64,000 nt of DNA from Zoroaster sp. YZ-2022. Lineage: Eukaryota; Echinodermata; Asteroidea; Forcipulatida; Zoroasteridae. A program made the position numbers and the translations under genes. Below, piece after piece: positions 10,451-22,189 of this stretch (the stretch's first letter is position 1; the number at the start of each line of letters is the position of its first letter). The DNA is taken from the NCBI GenBank assembly GCA_029582265.1, contig CM055819.1:37155384-37219383 (forward strand). Reading direction: 5' to 3'. The notes beneath the pieces are model-generated. The model did no database searches. It was not told where the DNA came from and saw nothing but the letters and a program-made list of their open reading frames with translations.

Positions 10451-13400
10451 TCATGCTCGTGTTTCATTTGCCTTTCCGAATGTCTTTCTTACATCCTTGA
10501 GTTTGTAGGCCATTAGTTGGCGAACTTGGGCCGGCTCAATTGAAGGAAAGAGTTTCCTGACCTGATCTGTAAATTAAACAGAGCATTAAAGCAAATGGTT
10601 AAAAAACTACATAGAATAAAAATATGCACATAAAAGCCACATATCACATGTATTGATAGTTGAATTACAACCATCAAATATCTTATGATAACGTATAGTG
10701 CAGAATTAAAAAAATTGTACTCAAATCATGTTGCACCACCTGAAATAAGGCCTCGACTTTACACAGGCCCGAGGCCAGTAGTTTTAGTGCCGGGCCAGCA
10801 GTCTTGTGTTTTATAATTGAATATTAATATACACATATGGACTAGCAATGAGGTCACTAGTGCACGTCTATTCCCGCGAGGGACTTTGAGTGACCAACAG
10901 AGGGACCTATTTTCCCTCTTCTGGTCACTTACAGGCCCGAGGGGGATAGACGTGCTCTAGTGACCAAACTATGCCAGTCAATATGAGTTTTATAACACAC
11001 CTCGGTCCAAAATATGAAATAAGAAAAGAAACTTTTCTTGAGGGCACTGTAACCAGTCAAAAATTGTAAGTCTATTGCCCGCTTTGGCTATTTCCGCAAA
11101 ATGCGCATCGATGTCTTGATGCGTGTCTAGTTCACGGTGGCGCAAATCTCATGCACTAGCCTATATTAGTTAACCCGCGTGACCGTGTTTCAGCCAACCA
11201 GAATACAGAACTAGCAAGAGGTGTTTTATGATGAAGAATAATGCCTCACTGTGTAACATCTTGAACAAAATAATATGTTCAAATGTTGACTTTCATCTGA
11301 TGAAATATCTATCAATTCTACTAAGTAATGACATAATGAAGTATTCTTCATACCCATATAGACAAACAAGATCAATCTTCTCTTACATGTCTTACTGCTT
11401 GTTCAAGAACAGTTCACTTATGCATGTTAAACTGTAAAATTTAGTGCAATGATAAAAAAAGGAAAAACAAACAAATGTTCATACTTATTATTGCTGCAAC
11501 CTTGTTGCTTGGAAGAGGCTGTCTTGCCTCTCCTCCAATCCCAGCTCCAAATGCCTTTCTCCCAAGTACGCTGGACGTGCTCATTTCCTCTTGGGTGAAA
11601 AGGGAGGTCATCAGATCCCTTGTCATTTTCTTAAAGTCTGTATTTTGACACTTTCTGATGACCTCAGCAGTAATAACCCCTCCACCCTAACAGAATGAAA
11701 CAATAAATTTATTGATATATTAATACAACCATGTTTTGAAAGACTGAGGACTAACTGCTTCAGTTTTAATGTGATAAACATTGGAAACATCACAACAAAA
11801 ATCAATCCAAATCATTAGAAGACTAAAATAAGTCCTTGATTTACCATGTTGACATTAACATATGTTTTTGTGTATACAAACAAAAATGAAAAGTTCTTTG
11901 TTGAGTTTGAAGTATTTAGAATATTACATTATATCATATTATATTAGAATTTGGTGAAAGATATTTTAGCAATAAGTTTATATTAGGTACACATATAGGC
12001 TATATCTACAATGTATACATATTAATCAAATTTGAGAAAAAAATTTGGCTAATGCCGGCTTTGAAACCCAAAGAGAATGTGCCTGCTGTTGGACTCAAAC
12101 CACCAAAGCAAATGATGCTGATGCCAGACTGGAACCACGCAATATATCAACGTAAAATATGAGCAAAGATAATTTAGCTTAGCCAGACTCAAACGCATGA
12201 GCTAACCAGCCCTATGTTGGTGGGCAATTATTGTCCAATGCCAAACCTCTGTGCATTTGCAATATGGGGGTCTAGTCAGAAGAAGCCATGTAATGCCTTT
12301 GTGTTAGAAGAAGGTTGATTTTGGGTGGAAACAAATTATCAATTCTGGCTGAAGATCAAGATGAGGATCCCATTGCAGTTCTTCAAGGAAAGGTGAAGGT
12401 ATGCGCTCCTTCTTTTTCTTTTGTTAAATTTATGTTTCATACAAAAATAAGCACAATTTAGGGAGTGTTGATAGGATTGTACACTGAATTTGATCAAGCC
12501 CATCGTACTTAATAATTTTGTGCTTAGAATAATCTTAAATTAACATAAAAGTTATAAAATCAAAAGAGAAAACATTCAGTCATACCAAGTCGGAATCAGC
12601 TGAATCCACACTGTCACTGTCGACGGATACTGGCGATGTGGTTATTACAGGTGGTCTTCTGGTCGCTGGCACTAAATTGGTGTGCCGACTGGTTACACTT
12701 TTCATGCTTCTCAAAGTCCCCCTCATTTCTTCCACTACAGCTGGCAATCCTTTTAACAGAAAGATATTTCATATAATGTTTTGAAGTGGTTGGAATATTT
12801 CTCTCAAAGTTTCACAATCCAATGATTTTGTCCCATGCAAACAATGTCATCTGCAGACAAAAAGCCCACTTCATGAGTACAATCAACATAACTTCTTACT
12901 CACAATCAGGGTCATTTTAATTGGTGTTTAAAGAAGACATTAACATGTACAGTATGTAACTGTTGTAAACATTTCTTTCCCTTACCTTTGAGGAGGGCCA
13001 AATTTTCCCTTTTGAGGTTTGTTATTTCTTCTGCCAGACGCCTACAATTGGAGCAGGAAACTGATGGCTGACATTGCTGCCTCTCCTTTATTTGGTTGAT
13101 GATGCCTTCCGCCTGGGCTCGCTTTGACTGTTAAATATTAAGAATAAAGATTATCATTGTTTTCCTCAGTATAAGTAACTTCCAACCCTGACAAAGAAAG
13201 ACACAGAGATTACAGTGTAATTTATTCATGTGTAAAAACTAAGAGTTTAGAAGACAGAGCCTGTCAATCCTTTTGAATTTTCTGTTTGTTTGAAGAAAAA
13301 AGACTTAAAGAATCACTTTGAAGAGTGAAAACTTGTTTCTTTTCTTTCAGAATGTCAGAACAAATACTTGTGGCCTTTGGGTACTCCTAAAACTATGAGG

Positions 13401-13870
13401 TTCATTTCCGCTGTCTCCAAACCTCATAGTCATAGGTTATCATGTACAAAATCCTATTCAAAACTTTTTGCCCTTCACGTTTGTATGCTTACAGTTCTTT
13501 TATGAAATCAGATGTTGCTAATGAGCACTCATAGAGCCTAATTTTGGCGAGATCTGGTTTTAAACAAGAACTGTAGACATAAAAACAGGAATATAATAGA
13601 ATTTTGTACATGATAACCTATTACTTTTGTTGAGATGATAGCGGAACGACCCTCATAGTTCTAGAAGTAGCCTGTGGGGTACCTTTTTGGCAGGCATTAT
13701 CTTAGAAGTTGAGGCTTCTTCTTCTTCACTGAATTCATCTGAATCCTCGTCTTCTAGGAAGCGCTTTGGCCTTCGGTGGCTTCGTCCAGTCAGTTGATCT
13801 TCTTCGTGATCTTCTTCAAAGTCACCCTTTATGAAGTCATTTTCCTTGACTTTGAGGAAGTTGAGCTTAT
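10451..13870 (-). CDS. BEN-domain protein gene B, five 3' exons
   Basis: Minus-strand exons with consensus splice sites and matching phases: 13870-13683 (acidic and basic, EEDHEEDQ), 13127-12986 (coiled coil, EEITNLKRENLALLK), 12749-12586 (Ser/Pro linker ending DSVDSADSDL), 11686-11485 (BEN domain, DLMTSLFTQEEMSTSSVLG and PLPSNKVAAII), 10566-10451 (tail, NQVRKLFPSIEPAQV to TGA). BEN domains bind specific DNA and usually repress transcription. The order of coiled coil, linker, BEN and short tail is the same as in genes C and D. Introns contain only AT-rich DNA and a hairpin near 10.9 kb. The first exon is not joined: a candidate lies beyond the nested transposon at 21500-21697. Confidence 0.72.
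10849..10965. repeat. Inverted repeat (hairpin) in last intron of gene B
   Basis: Arms GGTCACTAGTGCACGTCTAT and, reverse-complemented, GGTCACTAGAGCACGTCTAT pair across about 50 bp, each followed by CCC(G/C)-rich bases. It resembles a small fold-back transposon. A related CCGAGGCCAGT-type word also occurs near 25965. Confidence 0.65.
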
Positions 13871-15619
13871 CTGCGATTGAAAGTATCAACTAGAGCTCAA
13901 TTGTATTCGTGAACGAATACCCAGCTGTTTCGCTATTTTTTATCATATTAACTTCCACTTTGAGCCGTGAGGACTTTTGAAATGTTATGACATCATTGAA
14001 TGGATTGTGATACAAATAATTAGCTACAAGATGACACAAAGATTGTTAGTTATAAGCATTACTTGTAAAGCTCAAATAAATGTCAAATTTTGAAGCATGT
14101 ACTATCATTTACATGCACTGCTCACTTCTGGTGACAGTGCATGTTTTGTTTGTATCCCTATAATGTCACCATTCAACACCGGATGCAAAATATATACAAC
14201 TGGTGAATTGTTTAGTTGCATAATACATATGCAGGTTAACTAAAATGTAATGTCCAGTAGGTTTATTACTTCAATGTTACAGACTTCCACAAAATACCAT
14301 ACTTTCTAGAGTACCTTCTTTTATATTTGTACAGTTGGGATTATGGAGACTGTCAGTTTTAGTCGAAGAGCCAGTTGGGCATGAGAGTGCACTGCCTACA
14401 CGAGGGTTAACATGTTTTGCATCATGTGCAGTAGTTCTCAGTGACAGTATAGACAATGTGCCCTCTGACGTCACACCTAAACCAAAACATGTTTCTGCCC
14501 TGCGGTATACGCGCGCATCATGTTTTTGAATAAATTTGGTTTGGGAGTGAAGTCGCAGGTCATGTTGCATTGCTATATTTGAACTTCTGGTTTCGACCGG
14601 AAGCAAACGTCACAATAAGGTCATATTTGCACGAATTGTCAAGTGGGTAACGACCTACAATATGGCTCAAAGATCATAATTATAGCTATTGTGGTTCAAA
14701 AGTTATAAATTTTTTAATAGTTTTTCAATATTAATCTGTAATTTAGTGTAACTTGACACCTGATGATGTCATAATGAAGTAATCTATTTTGATATTTAAG
14801 TTGATTCATAAGCTACAATATGACATATCATTTGTGGTAATGTGACATTGGCAAGTGTACAAGTGAAAATAACGTCTTTTTAAACCTGTCGCTAGATGGC
14901 GCTCTTGCATATGATGACGTCATCATACCTACTATCCAAAAGAGTATATCCTACTGATGATTACATACACAGAAATCATAGCATTATTTTTTATCATATT
15001 GGCTGTAGAGCTCTTTAAACTTGAACTTCCGGTTTGGACCGGAAGCTAATGTCAAAATGGGGTCATATCTGTGCACGAAATACGGAGTGGCTAACGACCT
15101 ACAATATGCCACATAGATGAAATTGATAGCATATGTGGTTCACGAGTTATTAATTTTTTTATGTTTTTCATTATTAATCTTTGATTTAGTGTAACTTGAC
15201 ACCTGATGACGTAATTATGACGTCATTGCAATATGCACACTATTGCACTATTGCCTTTGGTCCCCTTAAGTTTCATTGCAATCGCATTTATGGAACACTG
15301 CAAAAAGGCGTTCAGAATGAAACATGTGTTATTGCAATGCACTTCCGGTACGGAAAGCGCTGAAAAAGAAAAAGAAAAAAAAGAAAAAAAACTTTAACAA
15401 AAACAACAGCTGTTTCGCTGCGCTTCGCTGCGAAACAGCTAATAAAAATGGACTGTATGTCAACAAAGTGATGTAATTCAAGTTCTTGAAAGAAACAACT
15501 TTCCTCAAACTGACACCCCCTGGCATAATGCGAGTATGTGCTAGAATTTTTTTTTCAGATTTAAAAAATCTAATTTCCTAAATCTGATTTAAGACTTATA
15601 TTAAGCTCATTTCTGCATA
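13871..15619. repeat. Intron DNA with 200-bp direct repeats and a terminal-like hairpin
   Basis: Segments 14574-14790 and 15022-15235 are diverged direct copies that share TTCCGGT, AACGACCTACAATATG and GTGTAACTTGACACCTGATG. AGCTGTTTCGC at about 13922 has an inverted match, GCGAAACAGCT, near 15430, and 15403-15442 forms a strong hairpin on the same word. This suggests a non-autonomous element of about 1.5 kb inside an intron of gene B. No coding sequence; no clear target duplication. Confidence 0.5.
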
Positions 15620-18600
15620 TAGGTAGGGGCATTTATGACATATGGTACCCTTACCCCAAAAAAATTGCAACAAAAGGTTTTTCAACTGATTTGAGTAGTA
15701 TTGGGTGTCAGTATTAACATATTCAAAATCTTAAGGAATCCAACTTCCGGAAAGTGGTTATTTTCAAGATGGCTTCCAAGATGGCCGCCAAACCATTAAA
15801 ATAACAGTAAATTGACCATAACTCGAAAGAGTTATATGACCAAAACTTGTAGTTTTGGTGTCTATACCTAGGTTTTCATACCCTATGAAGTCAATGAGAC
15901 CATTCTCAGAATTGCTGAATTATCAGATAGCCTATAAATTCAATATGGCATCCAAGATGGCCGCCAAACCATTAAAATAACAGTAAATTGACCATAACTC
16001 GGTTATCATATGACCAAAACATGTAGTTTTGGTGTCTATATCTAGGTTTTTATACCCTGTGAAGTCAATGAGACCATTCTCAGAATTGTTGAATTATCTG
16101 ATAGCCTATAAATTCAATATGGCAATCCAAGATGGCCGCCAAAACAATTAAAAATGAATAACAATGTATTGGTTATTACAAAAACCGGTGAATTTCTATA
16201 TAATTGTGTAAACTCAGCAGGCATAAAGAGTTCATACAATGTGGTCATGTAGACTAGACATAATCGGCATAAAGAGTTCATACAATGTGGTCATGTAGAC
16301 TCTTGACATAATCGGCTCATACAATGTGGTCATGTAGACGCTTGACATAATCGGCGTAAAGAAAGCACATGGATTAAGTATTACTAAAGCTCATCGCTGT
16401 CACTCTCGATGTCATCGTCTGTAATTATGTGATTGCTGTATGGGTTGTCACATGAACCAGTTTGGCATGGTCCACATCCAGCATGGCATGGTAGCCCATA
16501 TCTCCGGCAACTACAGCGAGGTGGACACGATTCGCAATTGCAGTGTATCATTTTCAGTAGGTTGTCCGGGCAGCTTTCATGTCCGCTATGATTGGAACCA
16601 TCTGATTATTGTCTACTTTCCATCCCCAGTCTAGAGCATCCATACCATCGCCAGTACCCATCCAGACCATAATCTGGTAGTAAACTCTGAGGCAGTGGAA
16701 TTTGGTAGAGGATGTTGTAGGTGGCAAACGCTCAGGGTGAACAAAGGACTTGGCTGATGTAATTTTCTTGACAAATGTATTGTAGCGCAGTGTTTCCAGG
16801 TTACTACTGCCATCGCTACAAACATAACGGTCATAGCTTTGTTTCCAAGATCCTTAATGATGTGGTCTGTCTGATTTGGGAGAATGAAGCAATTTGCACA
16901 TTCTTTGATTATTGGTTGACCTTTCACCAGTTTCTGGAAAGCCGCCTTCTTCCCGATACCAAATATCCTTGACGTTGAATCACAACCGGTGAATGCATGA
17001 ATGAAGAGGAGCTGTGAGCATATGTCTGGTCCGATGATTGCTTTCAGTCTGTTGATGTCGTGTACCTTGGTTGCGCCAGTTTTGTCGGAGCGAAGTAAAG
17101 GTCTTTAATGTCTGGGTCAGTGTCAGCATAGTGTAGTAACAATATTAAAAGGTCCGTGTCTTCACCAATTAAAGTCGCATATGTCGATGAGAGCTGTCCA
17201 CTGCCGCCTTGACGATGTCAACATCTGCATCACCTGGTGCATTGATCACATTGCAGCCTCTATTCCTCAGTTGAGCAGAAATTAGAGAAATTAATCCTTC
17301 CTTGTTGGAAGCTCGGACAAGAACTGCTCCTTCTTTCCAATGAACTCGGTGTCTGCAGTAAAGTGAACAACCGGGTGGACGCTCATGCCGCTGCCTTTGA
17401 TGGGTGTTGTCTTTGATAGACGGACCACCATATCCATCAAAGACCACCGCTATGTTCATAATGACGAATGGTAAAATCTGCATATGACTGTGCAATAGAC
17501 CCATAACTGTCTCCAGCTTTCCATGGCACTCGATGCAACAAGGACCTCCATCAAGGACGAGTGATCGGTTTTCGGGCAGATTCTTTCACTACTTCATAAT
17601 CGCCTGACGCCACACTGCTGGCATGTTCTGTGATGGCGGTAGCTATTTGAGGCTTATCGGCTTCTCGAAAATGTGTCTAGCTTCAAACAAGGCGGTGGGT
17701 ATGTACTGAGCTCGCTTCATCACTTCCTGCATGGAGAGAACACCTGTTTGGGATAACGACGATGAATCTCTGAAACAACAAGGCGGGATCGATGAAAGTG
17801 CGGTCTGGGGCAATTGGCACGGAAGACTAATCTCCAAGGGTTTTAGCCTTATCCTTACGCTTGAAAGAATACTGAAATGCAGCTTGACCAACCATTTTAT
17901 TAATTATGTTCATTCCGACTGCCTTGTATTCATGAACATTGGTATCAGATGGAGCCTCTATGCCAGTAACAATGTTTCAGAATGAACGATCTTCAGAAAA
18001 TGGTGTGAATGGAATCAGTTTGGAGTTAATCTTGGCAAGATCATGTATGTCTCTATTTAGGCGCATCTGTAGTTTCCTTTGTGTTGATCACTGGTTGTGT
18101 ATGTCAGGTTGTTAAAGTCCTGCATTGCCATGTTGTACATTGCTGTAACTGGCATGGACATTGTCCAGAGTGAGCGCTGTTCTTCATTCATCCCGCTACC
18201 ATGTGTCAAGCCTCCACTGGTTTTGAGAGACCTCATTAGTGTCTGTTCGATTACAAGATCTGAGCTTAGTCCAGCCCAGAATTTGTTGCTCCTTCTTACT
18301 ACATGCCGCCCATTTACAAATTTCATGTATACATCTGGGTGCCTGTTTTCCAGCTCTGACATCTCTTGTAAATAATAATATGCAGACTTCAGGTAGTTGA
18401 AATGCCCAGCGGCTGCAAATATTGGAAGACAGTCAGTAACAGCCTGCAAATGCATTCTCCATGAACCTGTGCGATCGCCATGATGAGGGACCTCGACAAT
18501 CGTAGCATATCCTGATACTGAAGCCACAACTGACTAGTTTTGGACCTGGATTGAAGCTCCATCTTGACTTTATTGACTTCTTGCTGAACTGTTGCCAGTG

Positions 18601-21170
18601 TGTCAGACAAAGCAACATCCTCCAAAGTGGTTTCACCTGCTATAAGAGACTTAATAGATTTCCTCTGACTCTTCTACTAGTGATGCAAATTCAGGATTTG
18701 CCTCTAATGTTTCAGACACAATTAAGTGGTTGAGACATTTATCTGTAAGCAGGTGCCCTCGAAATGCTCTTTGGACGGCTTTTCCTGTCATCATGTGTAC
18801 CACAGTATTTTCTCCCGTAGACACTCTCTAGGATGTTTGTGAGCCCAGTACCTTTCATCAGTGTGCCAATGGCTCCAAGAAGATTCATGAATGTGTGGAA
18901 ACATCCTAGTAGAAGGATGACACCTTTCAAGGGACTGTTCTGTGGTTCATCGAGGATAATCTCAGCTGCTTTCCAGTACAATGGCTGGTCAAAGGTAATC
19001 ACTGGTGAGATATTGTGCTTGCTTGCCAAGTTGTAGATGAAATTCAAGGTCGATAATATGCATGTCTTATCTCCTGAATACAAATCTATCATTGGTAAGT
19101 ATTCTACAGATGACTTTCCCGGATGTTCCTTTCCTCTATGCAACATGTGCATCATGCCCTGCCAGTTTGGAGTTGATTGCTTGTAGCTCAAAGCCAGCTC
19201 CCAGAAGATGTCAACTTTCATGTCAACAGCTAAGGATGTTGGTAGATGTTTGAACTTAACACCACGGCATGCATGCTTGGCAAAGCGATACTGTATTATG
19301 TCAACTTGGGTGTTCTCTCAGACGTTGAGTTCTGAAAGCTTTCGCCTGGTAATGATATCGCTTTGTGTTCCGTGTCGGAGTAAGAGCAGCTATCATTCCC
19401 ATTCCGTGGAAGGTTCCTTTGCCATCTATAGTAATAATGTCGTGGTCAACATTGTCGCCTGCAAAATGCACACTTGTATCTTCAGTATCAGCACTCAGGC
19501 CTAACATATCTGGAGCCACACAACATGCAGCATTCTTCTCAAAACGCAAAACTTCCTTATACGAGGAACAGAAACCCATTGCAGAGAGCGCTTTCTACAA
19601 TCAACTTAGAACGATGAAGATGATGTGCCTGTACACCAAGACCAACCTGTAGGTGCAAGAACAGCGTGGTCGTGCTGCCTGAATTAGTGCTTGTCCAATA
19701 CTTGCAACTTTATGCCGCTTATTTTGACCTACTAATAGTAAATCTAGTAATGTGTGAAGTGTCCCAGGAATGTAGTTTAGAGCAGAATCAAGCTTTAACA
19801 TCTCAATAGATGGATACTCATCAGAAGTGGATGGGACATTTGTCTTGATGTCACTTCTAATTAGCCTTGCTGCTGTCTTGATGATTGCTCTCTTCTGTGC
19901 CTCTTCATCTTCCTCTTTACCATGGCTTTTGAAGTATGATCTAAGGATCTGCGATGTCTTTTCTCTCATTGTCACAATATCATGGACACCTTCACCTTCA
20001 GCAATATATATTGAGTCTCCGTGATTGCTCCATCAATTTCTGTTTGAGATACTGATTTCAGAGGGGTTGACTCTTTGTCTGTAAGGAACTCTTTCATCTT
20101 GTTACCCAGGTCAGAGATAGTAAGTTGTTCCTCATCATTAGCTTCCAGGTAGAAACACATTTCTAAGAAAGCTTGTTCCTGATCTTGATTTCTTGGTCGT
20201 CCAGACTTTCTTCGCTTTCCTTGGAGGGCAGCTACGATACTGTTGGGGCACATCACGATCTGTCCGGAAATTTATACTACAGGAATGGTGGTATATACAA
20301 TCTGCTGCATGAAGATCTCCGCAGAAATATTCAATTCGACCTTTAACAGTAGTAGCCCAATCATCGGAACGATTATCACAAATATTTTAATATGCTGTCT
20401 GCAAATGTGTCGGTCTTCACATTGCTGTAGTCTGAACTTTCTGGCTGGATAGTAACTCCACAGAAAAAGCAATCAGTCTTGTTATTAAACAGACCTTTAG
20501 CATCTCTAGCACGCTTCTTAGCTGGACTGATGGGAGGGTTGGCACTCAGTTTTGTTTTAATTTGCTGTGGGTTTGTGTAGCGACGGCAATCTGTGTGCAC
20601 CTTAACTCCAGCCTCAACCACGATGCGATCACCTCTTTGAGTACTTGCTGCATTGATCCCATTAGCACCTTTCTGACCTATTGTAGATACTTCACTGCCA
20701 TTATCTATGTCTTCTTTGCAGATGGGGCAAGGCTCTGGGTTACTCGATTCAGTCATTGTCAGACCTGAAAGAAAATCACAAAGTTTGGATGAGAAATAAC
20801 CAAGTTATGGTAATTTTATATATTTTAAGTGGGTTTGGCGGCCATCTTGGCAGCCATTTTGGATTTTTGGATTATCTGATGGCTCAACAATCATTTTGAT
20901 AGTATATTTAATTTTTCTGACCATGAAAACCTATGTATAGACACTAAAATCACAAAGATTGGGTAAGAAATAACCGAGTTATGGTAATTTTAGATTTATT
21001 TCAATATTTTGGCGGCCATCTTGGCGGCCATCTTGAAAATAATCACTTTCCGGAAGTTGGATTCCTTAAGATTTTTAATATGTGATAATAGACACCTATT
21101 ACTGCCCAAATCAGTTAAAAAACCTTTTGTTGCAATTTTTTTGGGGTCAAACCATATATGCCCCTACCTA
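15620..21170 (-). mobile_element. Academ (AcademX)-like DNA transposon, copy 1
   Basis: A 5551-bp element with inverted termini TAGGTAGGGGC. The right end reads GCCCCTACCTA, and imperfect inverted similarity extends nearly 200 bp, including CTTCCGGAAAGTG and GGCGGCCATCTT words. It is flanked by a 3-bp direct repeat, ATA (15617-15619 and 21171-21173). The coding region is on the minus strand. A near-identical copy lies at 38571-44120. A 3-bp duplication plus a DDE-like domain and an XPG/PIN-type nuclease matches the known description of Academ. The superfamily name is my inference. It lies between the candidate first exon of gene B and its next exon. Confidence 0.8.
16384..20756 (-). pseudogene. 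AcademX-like transposase/nuclease, multiply frameshifted
   Basis: Reads from ATG at 20756 to TAG at 16384, through about ten frame changes. N-terminal zinc-binding motif: PCPICKEDI, later DCFFCGV. Middle DDE-like region: AGDNVDHDI (19.4-19.5 kb), VITFDQPLYWKA and GCFHTFMNLLGA (about 18.9-19.0 kb), then ILESVYG. C-terminal XPG/PIN-type nuclease: VVFDGYGGPS, APGDADVDIV, then a Cys-rich CNCESCPPRCSC end. The GEDTDLL acidic motif seen in copy 2 is cut off here (17.17 kb). The protein would cut and join the element's own ends. Compared with copy 2 this copy has more breaks, several of them next to CG dinucleotides. Confidence 0.7.
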
Positions 21171-21499
21171 ATATGACAATACAAGCTTTAACTTTAAGCC
21201 CCTTGAAAGGCAAATTTGTATGTTATTGTACTTGAACCATATTTAACTAAGTCAGATAGTCTGAGAAAAATGAATGGTCAAATCAGTTACATGCCCAGAT
21301 GCTGTGAAGTTGCTGTTTACACATAAAGCCCGGTTCATACATAAAATTACAAACTACTTTTCTGTTATTTGATTGTTACAAACGAAATCTAAATTATATT
21401 TTCTCAACTTTCACAGTTAATTTGCTTAAACAACGAACAATAGTAAAAACATCGGACTAGCACAAACATAAAAAAAATTGAAATATTCAGTAACACTAC

Positions 21500-21697
21500 C
21501 ATGAGTGCAAAGCACTCTGCCGTCGTGCTTTGTCCATCCGCTTCCAGGTGCCTTCCTCCTGGAACTGCAGCCAGAATTTTCCCTATTTGCTCCGAGTCAG
21601 AGAACAAATGTTGGTCACAAACAGCCGTTGATGGTACTGTGCTCGTACTGTCACTGTTTGTCCAAAGCACTAATGCGTGTTGCCCACCATACTACTA
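21500..21697 (-). CDS. Candidate first exon of BEN gene B
   Basis: Minus-strand exon-like frame reading HALVLWTNSDSTSTVP, then DSEQIGKILAAVPGGRH, ending at a GTAGTG donor. The opening resembles the N-terminus of gene C (MYLVVYYPLERES) and of other BEN proteins. The ATG present (21688-21686) is in a different frame and hits a stop after six codons, so a one-base change or error is implied. It lies 5' of the nested transposon and about 490 bp from the divergent transposase start. The phase does not directly fit the next known exon, so at least one exon is missing. Confidence 0.4.
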
Positions 21698-22189
21698 GTG
21701 TTATCGTTTTCTTTATGATTATAATTTCGATCGAGAGATCAAGATGTCAAAGAATAAAGGTCACTCGCTCATTCACAAAACTAGCATTGAATAAGGTGAT
21801 TGCCGCCTAAAAAAGTAGCGGCGACGTGGCAGGCGCCCATTTGGAGAGTAGTCACGCCCAAACCCCATACCAATCTAAACATTTTGTGCGCTTAAATGTG
21901 GTTATTTGTGCTCTTTTAACTGGTACGCATGAACCACAATCACTTACAACAATAGGTATCAGCGGGTACCAGGTGATTTGTTTTACTACATGTACGTCGA
22001 TCGTGTGTGTGTAAAATGTACACGTCGTGAGTGTGTGTGTGTGTACGACGACGAGACCGTTTGTGTCAAAAGCCACCGTTTTAAAACACGCACCACTTGG
22101 TGTTATTGCTACAAAAATTAGCAAACGCACTGATCGCTTATGCTAGACAGCCATTGTTTATATCGGTTGAATGCTGCTTTTGCTAAGTG
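21698..22189. promoter_or_regulatory. Intergenic region between divergent BEN and Tnp2 genes (element 1)
   Basis: About 490 bp between the candidate first exon of gene B and the transposase ATG. It holds a short TG-repeat near 22031 and a CACGTCGTGAGTGTGTG stretch, with no coding frame. By position it would hold both promoters. No TATA box or defined motif is convincing. Confidence 0.35.

Noticed and set aside
15403..15442. Hairpin followed by CTAAT, like a Helitron 3' end
   Set aside because: No spacing between hairpin and CTAAT, no TC start found, and no Rep/helicase coding.
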